Shown here: one piece after another, positions 43,473-50,717 of the stretch | Layout of the letters: each line of letters begins with the position of its first letter | Numbering within the stretch: the stretch's first letter is position 1 | Source of the DNA: Lutimaribacter_A marinistellae | GTDB lineage: Bacteria > Pseudomonadota > Alphaproteobacteria > Rhodobacterales > Rhodobacteraceae | Reading direction: 5' to 3' | Length of the DNA: 64,000 nucleotides | NCBI RefSeq assembly: GCF_042648365.1 | Contig: NZ_JBHRXI010000025.1 | Span: 62,001 to 126,000 of the forward strand | Notes under the pieces: model-generated | Database searches by the model: none | What the model was told of the DNA's origin: nothing | What the model saw: only the letters and a program-made list of their open reading frames with translations | Translations under genes and position numbers: made by a program

Positions 43473-45289
43473 TTTTCCATCGCCTCCAACTCGTCGATCA
43501 TCCCCGAGATCATCGACAGGCCCTTGTCCCAGAACTCGGGGTCCGAGGCATCAAGTCCGAATGGGGCAAGAAGTTCCTTGTGGTGTTTCGAGCCACCCGC
43601 CTTGAGCATCTCGAAATACTTCTCTTCGAAACCGTCCTCGCCCTCGGCATAGACCGAGTAGAGCGCGTTCACGAGCCCGTCGCCAAAGGCATAGGCGTAG
43701 ACGTAGAAGGGTGAGTGAACGAAATGCGGGATATAGGCCCAGAACGTCTCGTACCCGTCCATGAAGTCGAAGGCGGGGCCGAGGCTTTCGCCCTGCACCG
43801 ACATCCAGATCGCGTTGATCTGGTCGGGTGTCAGTTCACCGCCACGACGCGCCTCGTGCAGCTTGCATTCGAAATCGTAGAAGGCGATCTGGCGGATCAC
43901 CGTGTTGATCATGTCCTCGACCTTGCCCGCGAGCAGGACCTTGCGTTGCTCCTTGGTCTCGGCCTTGTCGAGCATCTTGCGGAAGGTCAGCATCTCGCCG
44001 AAGACGGATGCGGTCTCCGCGAGGGTGAGCGGCGTCGAGGACAGCATCTCGCCCTGTCCGGCGGCAAGCACCTGGTGGACGCCGTGGCCCAGTTCATGCG
44101 CCAGCGTCATCACGTCGCGCGGTTTGCCGAGGTAGTTGAGCATCACATAGGGGTGTACTTCGGTCACCGTGGGGTGCGCGAAGGCGCCGGGTGCCTTGCC
44201 CGGTTTCACGGCGGCGTCGATCCAGCCCTTCTTGAAGAAGGGTTGCGCAAGATCGCCCATACGGGGATCGAAGGCCTGGTAAGCCTCCATCACGGTTTTC
44301 TCGGCCTCGTCCCAGCCGATGGTGCGCGGCTCTTCCAGCGGCAGGGGCGCGTTGCGGTCCCAGACCTGCATCCGGTCGAGGCCGAGCCATTTGCGTTTGA
44401 GCTCGTAATAGCGGTGGCTGAGTTTCGGATAGGCGGCGACCACGGCTTCGCGCAGCGCCTCGACCACCTCGGGTTCGACATCGTTCGACAGGTGACGGCC
44501 GGTCTGGGCGGTGGGCATGCCGCGCCAGCGGTCGAGGATCTCTTTCTCCTTGGCCTGCGTGTTGTGGACACGGGCGAAGGTCTTGATGTTCTCGCCAAAG
44601 ACGCGGGCCAGTTCGTGCGAGGCGGCTTCGCGCTTGGAGCGATCCTGTTCGGTGAGAAGGTTGAGGGTGGATTCGATGCCCATCTCTTCGCCGTCGATCT
44701 CGAAGGTCAGTCCGGCGATGGTTTCGTCGAAGAGCTTCTCCCACGCGTCGCCGACGGCACCCATGTCGTGCAGGAAGCGCTCCAGCTCATCCGACAGCTG
44801 GTAAGGCTTCATCGCGCGGATGCGGCGGAAAACGGGGGCGTAACGGGCGAGTTCGTCATTTTCGGCGAAAAGCGCCTGCAGGCGGTCCTCGTCGATGCGG
44901 TTCAACTCGAGCGTGAAGAAGACCAGCGGCGTGGTGTAGACGGTGACCTTTTCCTGAAGATCGGACAGGAACTTGGCCCGTTCGGCATCGGTGGTCTGCT
45001 GGTAGTAGCGCAGGCCGGCAAAGGACATGAGCCGCCCGGCAATGGCCGAGATGCGTTCATTGCGCAGCACGCAGTCCAGCAGCCCCTTTGCGTCGAGTTC
45101 GGCGAGCTTGCCCTCGTAATCGGCGGCAAAGCTGGCGCAGGCCTCCTCGAGCCAGTCAAGATCACGCTTGAGTTCGGGTGCGTCCGGGGCGGGGTACAGA
45201 TCGCTCAGGTCCCATTCGGGCAGATCGCCCAGATCCTTTGGGCCGGATCCGGCATTGGCGTCGCGCACGGGGAAGGGAAGGGTGAGCAT
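43469..45289 (-). CDS. pepF: Oligoendopeptidase F (peptidase M3 family)
   Basis: This 606-residue zinc peptidase has HELGHGVHQ as its HExxH centre (about residues 394-402), and the third ligand glutamate would lie in TLAETASVFGEM. It is cytoplasmic and hydrolyses short peptides. The N-terminal helical domain is that of the M3B family. The start gives a normal-length protein. Confidence 0.92.
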   Translation of the reverse strand: MLTLPFPVRDANAGSGPKDLGDLPEWDLSDLYPAPDAPELKRDLDWLEEACASFAADYEGKLAELDAKGLLDCVLRNERISAIAGRLMSFAGLRYYQQTTDAERAKFLSDLQEKVTVYTTPLVFFTLELNRIDEDRLQALFAENDELARYAPVFRRIRAMKPYQLSDELERFLHDMGAVGDAWEKLFDETIAGLTFEIDGEEMGIESTLNLLTEQDRSKREAASHELARVFGENIKTFARVHNTQAKEKEILDRWRGMPTAQTGRHLSNDVEPEVVEALREAVVAAYPKLSHRYYELKRKWLGLDRMQVWDRNAPLPLEEPRTIGWDEAEKTVMEAYQAFDPRMGDLAQPFFKKGWIDAAVKPGKAPGAFAHPTVTEVHPYVMLNYLGKPRDVMTLAHELGHGVHQVLAAGQGEMLSSTPLTLAETASVFGEMLTFRKMLDKAETKEQRKVLLAGKVEDMINTVIRQIAFYDFECKLHEARRGGELTPDQINAIWMSVQGESLGPAFDFMDGYETFWAYIPHFVHSPFYVYAYAFGDGLVNALYSVYAEGEDGFEEKYFEMLKAGGSKHHKELLAPFGLDASDPEFWDKGLSMISGMIDELEAMEK

Positions 45290-45319
45290 CGGGAAACCTC
45301 TTGTTGTGTCGCACCAGAC

Positions 45320-46090
45320 TTAGGGCGACGGACCCGGCGGCACAAGCGGGGGGTGGGGTTTGTCCGCCGCTTGGTCGGATTGTTCCGGCTCCACATGGCC
45401 GCGATGGGCCAGAAGGCGGGCCAGCAGCAGGCAGCCCATGGCCCAGCCCGCGCCGCCCAGCCAGCCGGCGAGAACGTCGGTCGGCCAGTGAACGCCGAGA
45501 TAGACGCGGCTGATGCCGACGGCGATTGTGACGAGCGTGGCCAGCGTCAGGACATAGAGTTTCTGGCGGCGTTGCGGCAGAGCGCGCGCGATCAGCACGC
45601 CGAGCGTCAGATAGGTGACGGCCGCCATCATCGAGTGACCCGAAGGGAAGCTGGCGGTTTCGACGATGGAGCCGTGCGGCACAAGGTCGGGCCGGGCGCG
45701 GTCGAAAAGGCTTTTGGCGATGGTCGAGGCGAGAATGCCGGTGCCTGTGGCCGCCAGCAGGAAGAGCGCGGTGCCCCATTCGCGCCGGATCAGAAAGAAC
45801 CCGGCCGTGCCGAGGATCATCAGCGTCAGCACCACGACTCCGCCGAGGGCTGTCAGATCGCGGCCGATTTCCTCGCGGTAGTGCGGACCGATCGGATCCG
45901 ACAGGTCGCCGGGCGTGCGCAGCAGGAGCAGCAGATCACGGTCCAGCCTGCGGGTGGCTCCTTCGAGCACCTCGTCGGACAATTCGGCAAAGGCCCAGAC
46001 CGCAAGCACCACGGCAGCAAAGAAGAGGAGCGATGTGAGTTCGACATTGCGGCGGAGCCATGTGACGGGGGCGGCGGTTCGGACATCCAT
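45320..46090 (-). CDS. PAP2-family membrane phosphatase
   Basis: This 256-residue protein has five or so membrane helices and the three PAP2 motifs: KSLFDRARP, SFPSGHSMM and SRVYLGVHWPTDVL. The family dephosphorylates lipids such as undecaprenyl pyrophosphate or phosphatidic acid. It lies between pepF and the ligase gene, all minus strand. Confidence 0.88.
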   Translation of the reverse strand: MDVRTAAPVTWLRRNVELTSLLFFAAVVLAVWAFAELSDEVLEGATRRLDRDLLLLLRTPGDLSDPIGPHYREEIGRDLTALGGVVVLTLMILGTAGFFLIRREWGTALFLLAATGTGILASTIAKSLFDRARPDLVPHGSIVETASFPSGHSMMAAVTYLTLGVLIARALPQRRQKLYVLTLATLVTIAVGISRVYLGVHWPTDVLAGWLGGAGWAMGCLLLARLLAHRGHVEPEQSDQAADKPHPPLVPPGPSP

Positions 46091-46125
46091 GCCACGCGAA
46101 CCCGGAAAGGCGCGGGCCGGTTCCC

Positions 46126-47718
46126 TTATCCGTAGGCCGCAAGGATCGCCCGCAGATCGTCGAGGCTGTTGGCCTCTTGCACGGGTTTGTCGTGACGCCA
46201 GCGCGACATGCGGGGAAAGCGCAGGGCGAGGCCGGACTTGTGGCGCGGGCTTTCATGGATGCCCTCGAAGGCGATCTCGAACACGTGCTCGGGCTTGACC
46301 TGCCGGACAGGGCCGAAGCGTTGCAGCGTGTTCTTTCGTACCCAGGCGGTGATCTTTCGGAACTCCTCGTCGGTGAGGCCGGAATAGGCCTTGGTGAAGG
46401 GGACGAGATCGTTGCCCTGCCAGACGGCGAAGGTAAAGTCGGTGAACAGGTTGGCGCGGCGGCCCGAACCCTGCTGGGCGTAGATCATAACCGCGTCGAT
46501 GGTCAGCGGGTCGAGCTTCCACTTCCACCAGTCGCCCTTTTTGCGGCCCGATAGGTAGGGGCTGTCTAGCTTCTTGAGCATCAGACCCTCGGCGCGGGCA
46601 TCGCGTGCGGAGTTTCGGGTTTTGGCCAATGCGTGCCAGTCGTCGAAGGGCACGGTGGGCGACAGCCGCAGCGGCGCCTCGGGCGGCAGGTCCGTCAGGA
46701 TACGGGCCAACCGGTCGCGGCGCTGGGCGAAAGGATGATCGCGCAGATCCTCGCCCCGGTCCTCGAGCAGGTCATAGGCGTAGACGATGACCGGTGCGTC
46801 CTTGAGCAGCTTTTTCGGCACAGTCTTGCGCCCTATGCGTTTTTGCAGAGCGTTGAATGGCATCGGTGCCTCGGCCTGCCATGCGAGGATCTCGCCGTCG
46901 ATCACGGTGCCTGCAGGCAGGAAGTCGATGGCACGGGCCAGTTCGGGGAACCGGTCGGTCATCAACTCTTCGCCCCGGGACCAGACGAAATGCTGGCCGT
47001 CGCGCAGGATAAGCTGGCCGCGGATCCCATCCCATTTCCACTCGGCATGCCAATCCGTTGGCGGGCCGAGGGTTTCTGGCGCGTCCTCGAGCGGATATGC
47101 GAGGTAGAACGGATAGGGGCGCGACGCATCGGCGCTGGCATTCTCGGCCTCGATCAGGCTGTCCCATGTCACGCTGTCGGGCGTCCAGTCGCCCATCAGC
47201 CGGTGGGCGAGCTCGGCCTCGTCGCGGTCGGTGGCCTGTGCCAGCGCGCGGGTCATCAGTTTCTGGCTGATGCCGATGCGAAAACCACCGGTGAGCAGTT
47301 TGTTGAACAGGAAGCGTTCGGTCGCGTCGAGCTGGTCCCAGGCATCGAGGATACCGGCCTTGCGGTCCTCTTCGGGGCGGGTGCCGAGATCACGAAGGTA
47401 GAGGATCCAGCTGGTCAGGCTTTCATCCGTGCTGCGTGTGGCGGGGGGCAGGATCAGGGCGATGGTTTCGGCCAGATCGCCCACGATGGGATAGGCCTCT
47501 TCAAAGAGCCAGAGCGGCACGCCTGCCTTTTCGGCGGCCCATTCGCGCAGTTTCGTGGTGGTGATCGCACGACGCGGGCGGCGGCCCGAGAACAGTGCGA
47601 CGGTCCAGAGCTTGTCCTGGTCCGGGGCCTCGCGGAAGTATTCGGCCAGCGCGGCCACCTTGGTATTGGTCTTGGTGGTTTGGTCGATGCGGGCAAAAAG
47701 GCGGGCAAAGCGTTTCAT
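46126..47718 (-). CDS. ATP-dependent DNA ligase (ligase-associated repair cluster type)
   Basis: This 530-residue ligase has the nucleotidylation lysine in the motif EWKWDGIR (KxDG, about residue 230) after a long N-terminal DNA-binding domain. The oligonucleotide-binding domain follows, with SGRKKGDWWKWK. It starts with ATGA overlapping the exonuclease stop. This pair belongs to the ligase-associated DNA damage response group; the Lhr helicase usually found with it is not adjacent here. Confidence 0.88.
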   Translation of the reverse strand: MKRFARLFARIDQTTKTNTKVAALAEYFREAPDQDKLWTVALFSGRRPRRAITTTKLREWAAEKAGVPLWLFEEAYPIVGDLAETIALILPPATRSTDESLTSWILYLRDLGTRPEEDRKAGILDAWDQLDATERFLFNKLLTGGFRIGISQKLMTRALAQATDRDEAELAHRLMGDWTPDSVTWDSLIEAENASADASRPYPFYLAYPLEDAPETLGPPTDWHAEWKWDGIRGQLILRDGQHFVWSRGEELMTDRFPELARAIDFLPAGTVIDGEILAWQAEAPMPFNALQKRIGRKTVPKKLLKDAPVIVYAYDLLEDRGEDLRDHPFAQRRDRLARILTDLPPEAPLRLSPTVPFDDWHALAKTRNSARDARAEGLMLKKLDSPYLSGRKKGDWWKWKLDPLTIDAVMIYAQQGSGRRANLFTDFTFAVWQGNDLVPFTKAYSGLTDEEFRKITAWVRKNTLQRFGPVRQVKPEHVFEIAFEGIHESPRHKSGLALRFPRMSRWRHDKPVQEANSLDDLRAILAAYG

Positions 47719-48722
47719 TCGCCCTCTCCGTCATCGCCGGTGAACTCGGTTTCGACGATTCGGGCCTGAAGCCCGCGGTCGTTCAGCCAGCGCGTGAAGA
47801 TTTCCGTGTAACCATGCGTTACGAATATCTTTTCCGCGCCGGTTTCATCGATGGCCGTGTTCAGCCCGTCCCAGTCGGCATGGTCGGATATGACAAAGCC
47901 GCGATCCATCGCCCGTCTGCGCCGGACGCCGCGCAACTGCATCCAGCCGCTGGCGAAGCCGGTGGAAGCCGAGCCGAAACGGCGCGACCATGCCGAGCCG
48001 ACCGCAGAGGGCGGCGCGAGCAGCAGGGCGTCGGGATGATCCTTGGGGTTGGTGTCGGGCGTGACGGGGATCGTGGCGGGCAGGTCATATCCCTGTTCGT
48101 CGCGCAGGATCGCGGTCATCGCTTCGACCGCGCCATGGGTGAGGATGGGGCCGATGTCGGGGTCGAGCAGCGAGAGCAGGCGCTGTGCCTTGCCCAGCGA
48201 ATAGGCACCCAGAACGGGGCGCTTGCCGGCGGCGAGGCTGTCGCGCCACCATGCGTTCAGCTCGGCCGCAACCTCTTCCTGCGGGCGCCATTGGAACACC
48301 GGAAGGCCAAAGGTGCTTTCGGTGATGAAGGCGTGGCAGGACACCGGCTCGAACGCTTCGGCAAGCCCGTCGGGGGTGGTCTTGTAATCGCCCGACACGA
48401 CCCAGACCTCGCCCGCGACCTCTACCCGGATCTGGGCGGAGCCGGGCACATGTCCTGCAGGATGAAAGGAGACACTGGCATCCCCGAGGGTAAGCGTCCG
48501 CCCGTAATGTATTGTTTGGACGTCTATTTCGCCAAGGCGATGCCGCATCGTCGGGGCTGCGCCGGGGGTGCAGAGATAGCGTTGATGCCCCGGGCGGGCG
48601 TGGTCGGAATGGCCATGCGTGATAAGCGCGCGATCGACCCGTCGCCACGGGTCGATGTAGAAATCACCGGCGGAGCAATAAAGCCCCCTGTCGGTAAAGC
48701 TGATGACGGGATCGCGAACCAT
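47715..48722 (-). CDS. Ligase-associated DNA exonuclease (metallo-beta-lactamase fold)
   Basis: This 335-residue nuclease of the MBL/beta-CASP fold has the metal motif ITHGHSDHARPGH, then FHPAGHVPGSAQ, SGDYK and the C-terminal SDHADWDGL. Proteins of this type sit next to ATP ligases and process DNA ends. The ATG at 48722 is preferred; a GTG three codons earlier is possible. Confidence 0.88.
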   Translation of the reverse strand: MVRDPVISFTDRGLYCSAGDFYIDPWRRVDRALITHGHSDHARPGHQRYLCTPGAAPTMRHRLGEIDVQTIHYGRTLTLGDASVSFHPAGHVPGSAQIRVEVAGEVWVVSGDYKTTPDGLAEAFEPVSCHAFITESTFGLPVFQWRPQEEVAAELNAWWRDSLAAGKRPVLGAYSLGKAQRLLSLLDPDIGPILTHGAVEAMTAILRDEQGYDLPATIPVTPDTNPKDHPDALLLAPPSAVGSAWSRRFGSASTGFASGWMQLRGVRRRRAMDRGFVISDHADWDGLNTAIDETGAEKIFVTHGYTEIFTRWLNDRGLQARIVETEFTGDDGEGE

Positions 48723-48758
48723 GCGGGTCACTCTAGCCCGGTGCCACGGCGCGGCAAA

Positions 48759-49727
48759 TCAAACGGTTACGCGCGCCTCGGCCTCGGCAGCCTCGGTGAA
48801 GAGTTCGTCGAGCCGGTCGAAGACCGGGCCGCGTACTTCGGGCGGTTCCATCAGCACCTCGTGCTCGCCATCGGGGATTTCGACCAGTTCGCCACGTGGC
48901 CAGTTCTGCATGCGCTGGCGCACGGCCTTGCGGTCGATGATCTTTTCCTTCTTTCCGAGGAAAGTCAGGCAGGGCATGTCGGGCGAGGGCTGCTCCGACA
49001 GGAAGCGACATTCGCTGAGCGCCTCGCGCAGCCAGATCGTCGTCGGTGCGGCAAGTGCCAGTTCGGGCCGCGCGACAAGCTGGTCCTTCATCATCTGGAG
49101 CATGTCGGGATCGCGGGTCAGCACGTTGCCCTCGAACGGGGTCTGCGCGACATAGCTGACGAGCGATGTCGTGGGCGGGTTACGGTTCCCCAGACCGAAG
49201 CGAGAGCCCCAATAGGCGGTGACCCAGCTGATCGGGCGCATGACGGGGGTGAAGAAGATGCCCCACATGGGCCCGGTAAAGGCACAGGCCCGGACGGGCA
49301 GCCCCTCCATCACGGCGCGCAGGCCGATGGCCCCGCCCATGGAATGGCCGATCACGTACCAGGGCCGCGGAAGATCGAGCGCTTCGGCGGCTCTTACCAC
49401 GGCTTCGACGTCCTTTTGGTAGTCGGTGAACTCTACGACATGGCCAACGCGGGTGTCGGGCAAAAGGCGGTCGGCCAGCCCTTGTCCGCGCCAGTCGATC
49501 GCGGCAAAGACATATCCACGCCCGGTGAATTCGCCGGCGGCATGTCCGTATTTCTCGATGAATTCTGTCCGGCCGGGGAACATCAGCACGGTGCCCCGAG
49601 GCTTGCCCTCGGGCTGCCAGTGGCCCAATCGGATACGAATGGAATCGGGGGTTTGCAGCCAATGTGCCGCGCCCCCCGCAGGGACGCCGGCCAAGTCATC
49701 CAGGAACGGGGCCGGCGCGAGATCCAT
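48759..49727 (-). CDS. Alpha/beta hydrolase (lysophospholipase-like)
   Basis: This 322-residue serine hydrolase of the S33/Hydrolase_4 type has nucleophile GHSMGGAIG (about residue 129), the oxyanion segment LMFPGRTEF-like at the start, and a catalytic aspartate/histidine region LGKKEKIID and PDGEHEVLMEP. It resembles monoacylglycerol lipases and PldB. TGATG links it to the SCP2 gene. Confidence 0.85.
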   Translation of the reverse strand: MDLAPAPFLDDLAGVPAGGAAHWLQTPDSIRIRLGHWQPEGKPRGTVLMFPGRTEFIEKYGHAAGEFTGRGYVFAAIDWRGQGLADRLLPDTRVGHVVEFTDYQKDVEAVVRAAEALDLPRPWYVIGHSMGGAIGLRAVMEGLPVRACAFTGPMWGIFFTPVMRPISWVTAYWGSRFGLGNRNPPTTSLVSYVAQTPFEGNVLTRDPDMLQMMKDQLVARPELALAAPTTIWLREALSECRFLSEQPSPDMPCLTFLGKKEKIIDRKAVRQRMQNWPRGELVEIPDGEHEVLMEPPEVRGPVFDRLDELFTEAAEAEARVTV

Positions 49728-50017
49728 CAGGACAGGACCGAGGCCAGTTTCATGGCGACGCTCATGTCGCCATCGACGCTGAGCTTGCCGGACATGAACG
49801 CACCGGTGGGGTTCAGATCGCCGGTCATCATCGCCTCGAATGTTTCCTGGTCGGCGGTCAGGGTCACGTCGGTGTCCTCGTCCGACACGCGGGCGCCCGC
49901 ACCGTCCAGCACGATGCTGCCGAGGCCGGTGATGTTGAATTTGGCGGAGTCGCTGAAATCGCTGCCCGCTGCCTTGGAGTTCAGTTCGGCGGCGGCCTTT
50001 TCTAGAGTTTCGCTCAT
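49727..50017 (-). CDS. SCP2 sterol-binding domain protein
   Basis: This 96-residue single-domain protein has the SCP2 layout: FNITGLGSIVLDGAG, then DVTLTADQETFEAMMTGDLNP and FMSGKLSVDGDMSVAMKL. It binds lipid or fatty acyl chains and may partner the hydrolase encoded next. The ATG at 50017 follows an AGGGGATACC site. It is divergent from the TPR gene. Confidence 0.85.
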   Translation of the reverse strand: MSETLEKAAAELNSKAAGSDFSDSAKFNITGLGSIVLDGAGARVSDEDTDVTLTADQETFEAMMTGDLNPTGAFMSGKLSVDGDMSVAMKLASVLS

Positions 50018-50117
50018 GGTATCCCCTGTAGGTCTTTGGTGGTCGTTCGGTTCCAGAGGCGCCGCGATCCGCTCGTCGTGAGTGGACAACGCCGCTTGCT
50101 CAGCTACACTCATCGTT

Positions 50118-50687
50118 ATGGGCATAGCGCGCTTCAATCTCAAACCTATCGTTGCGGCAGCGGCGGTCATAGTCACGTTTTCCGGCATAGCCGGGGCACA
50201 GGAGGCCGATCTGACGGATGAGTCGGCGCTTTTGGAGGCATTGGCCACAGCCGATCCATCCGAGGCGCGGCGCATAGAGCGTCAGTTGCAGGGCCTGTGG
50301 TCAAAGTCGGGGTCGGCCTCGGCCGATCTTCTGCTGGAACGGGGCCGCGAGGCGATGGAGGACAACGACACGCGGCTGGCCATCGAGCACCTGACCGCGC
50401 TGACCGACCATGCGCCGGAATTCGCCGAAGGCTGGCATGCGCGGGCCTCGGCCTTTTTCGGGGCGGACCGGTACGGGCTGGCGCTGGACGATCTGCAGCG
50501 CGCGCTGGCCTTGAATCCGCACAACTACAATGCCATTTACGGGCTGGGCCTGATCTTCGAGGCGCTTGATGCGCCCGAGCTTGCGTTGGATGCCTATCGG
50601 CGGGCGCTGGCTATACATCCCCATCACGAGGAAGTAACCAAGGCCGTGAATCGGCTGGAGCCCCGGGTGGGCGGACAGTCACTCTGA
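50118..50687 (+). CDS. Secreted TPR-repeat protein
   Basis: This 189-residue protein has a signal peptide (PIVAAAAVIVTFSGIAGAQ) and three tetratricopeptide repeats in the middle (LTDHAPEFAEGWHARASAFF, then LALDDLQRALALNPHNYNA, and LDAYRRALAIHPHHEE). It should be a periplasmic adaptor. The ATG at 50118 fits the signal peptide; the frame opens further upstream. Confidence 0.8.
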   Translation: MGIARFNLKPIVAAAAVIVTFSGIAGAQEADLTDESALLEALATADPSEARRIERQLQGLWSKSGSASADLLLERGREAMEDNDTRLAIEHLTALTDHAPEFAEGWHARASAFFGADRYGLALDDLQRALALNPHNYNAIYGLGLIFEALDAPELALDAYRRALAIHPHHEEVTKAVNRLEPRVGGQSL

Positions 50688-50717
50688 GAACCCCGGGGCA
50701 CGGGGCAGGGGGCGGAT

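Noticed and set aside
43715..46135. An 806-codon plus-strand open frame opposite pepF and the PAP2 gene
   Set aside because: It mirrors two genes with clear zinc and PAP2 motifs and shows no domain of its own.
47595..50081. An 828-codon plus-strand open frame across the ligase, exonuclease and hydrolase genes
   Set aside because: Antisense shadow; it would overlap four well-supported minus-strand genes.
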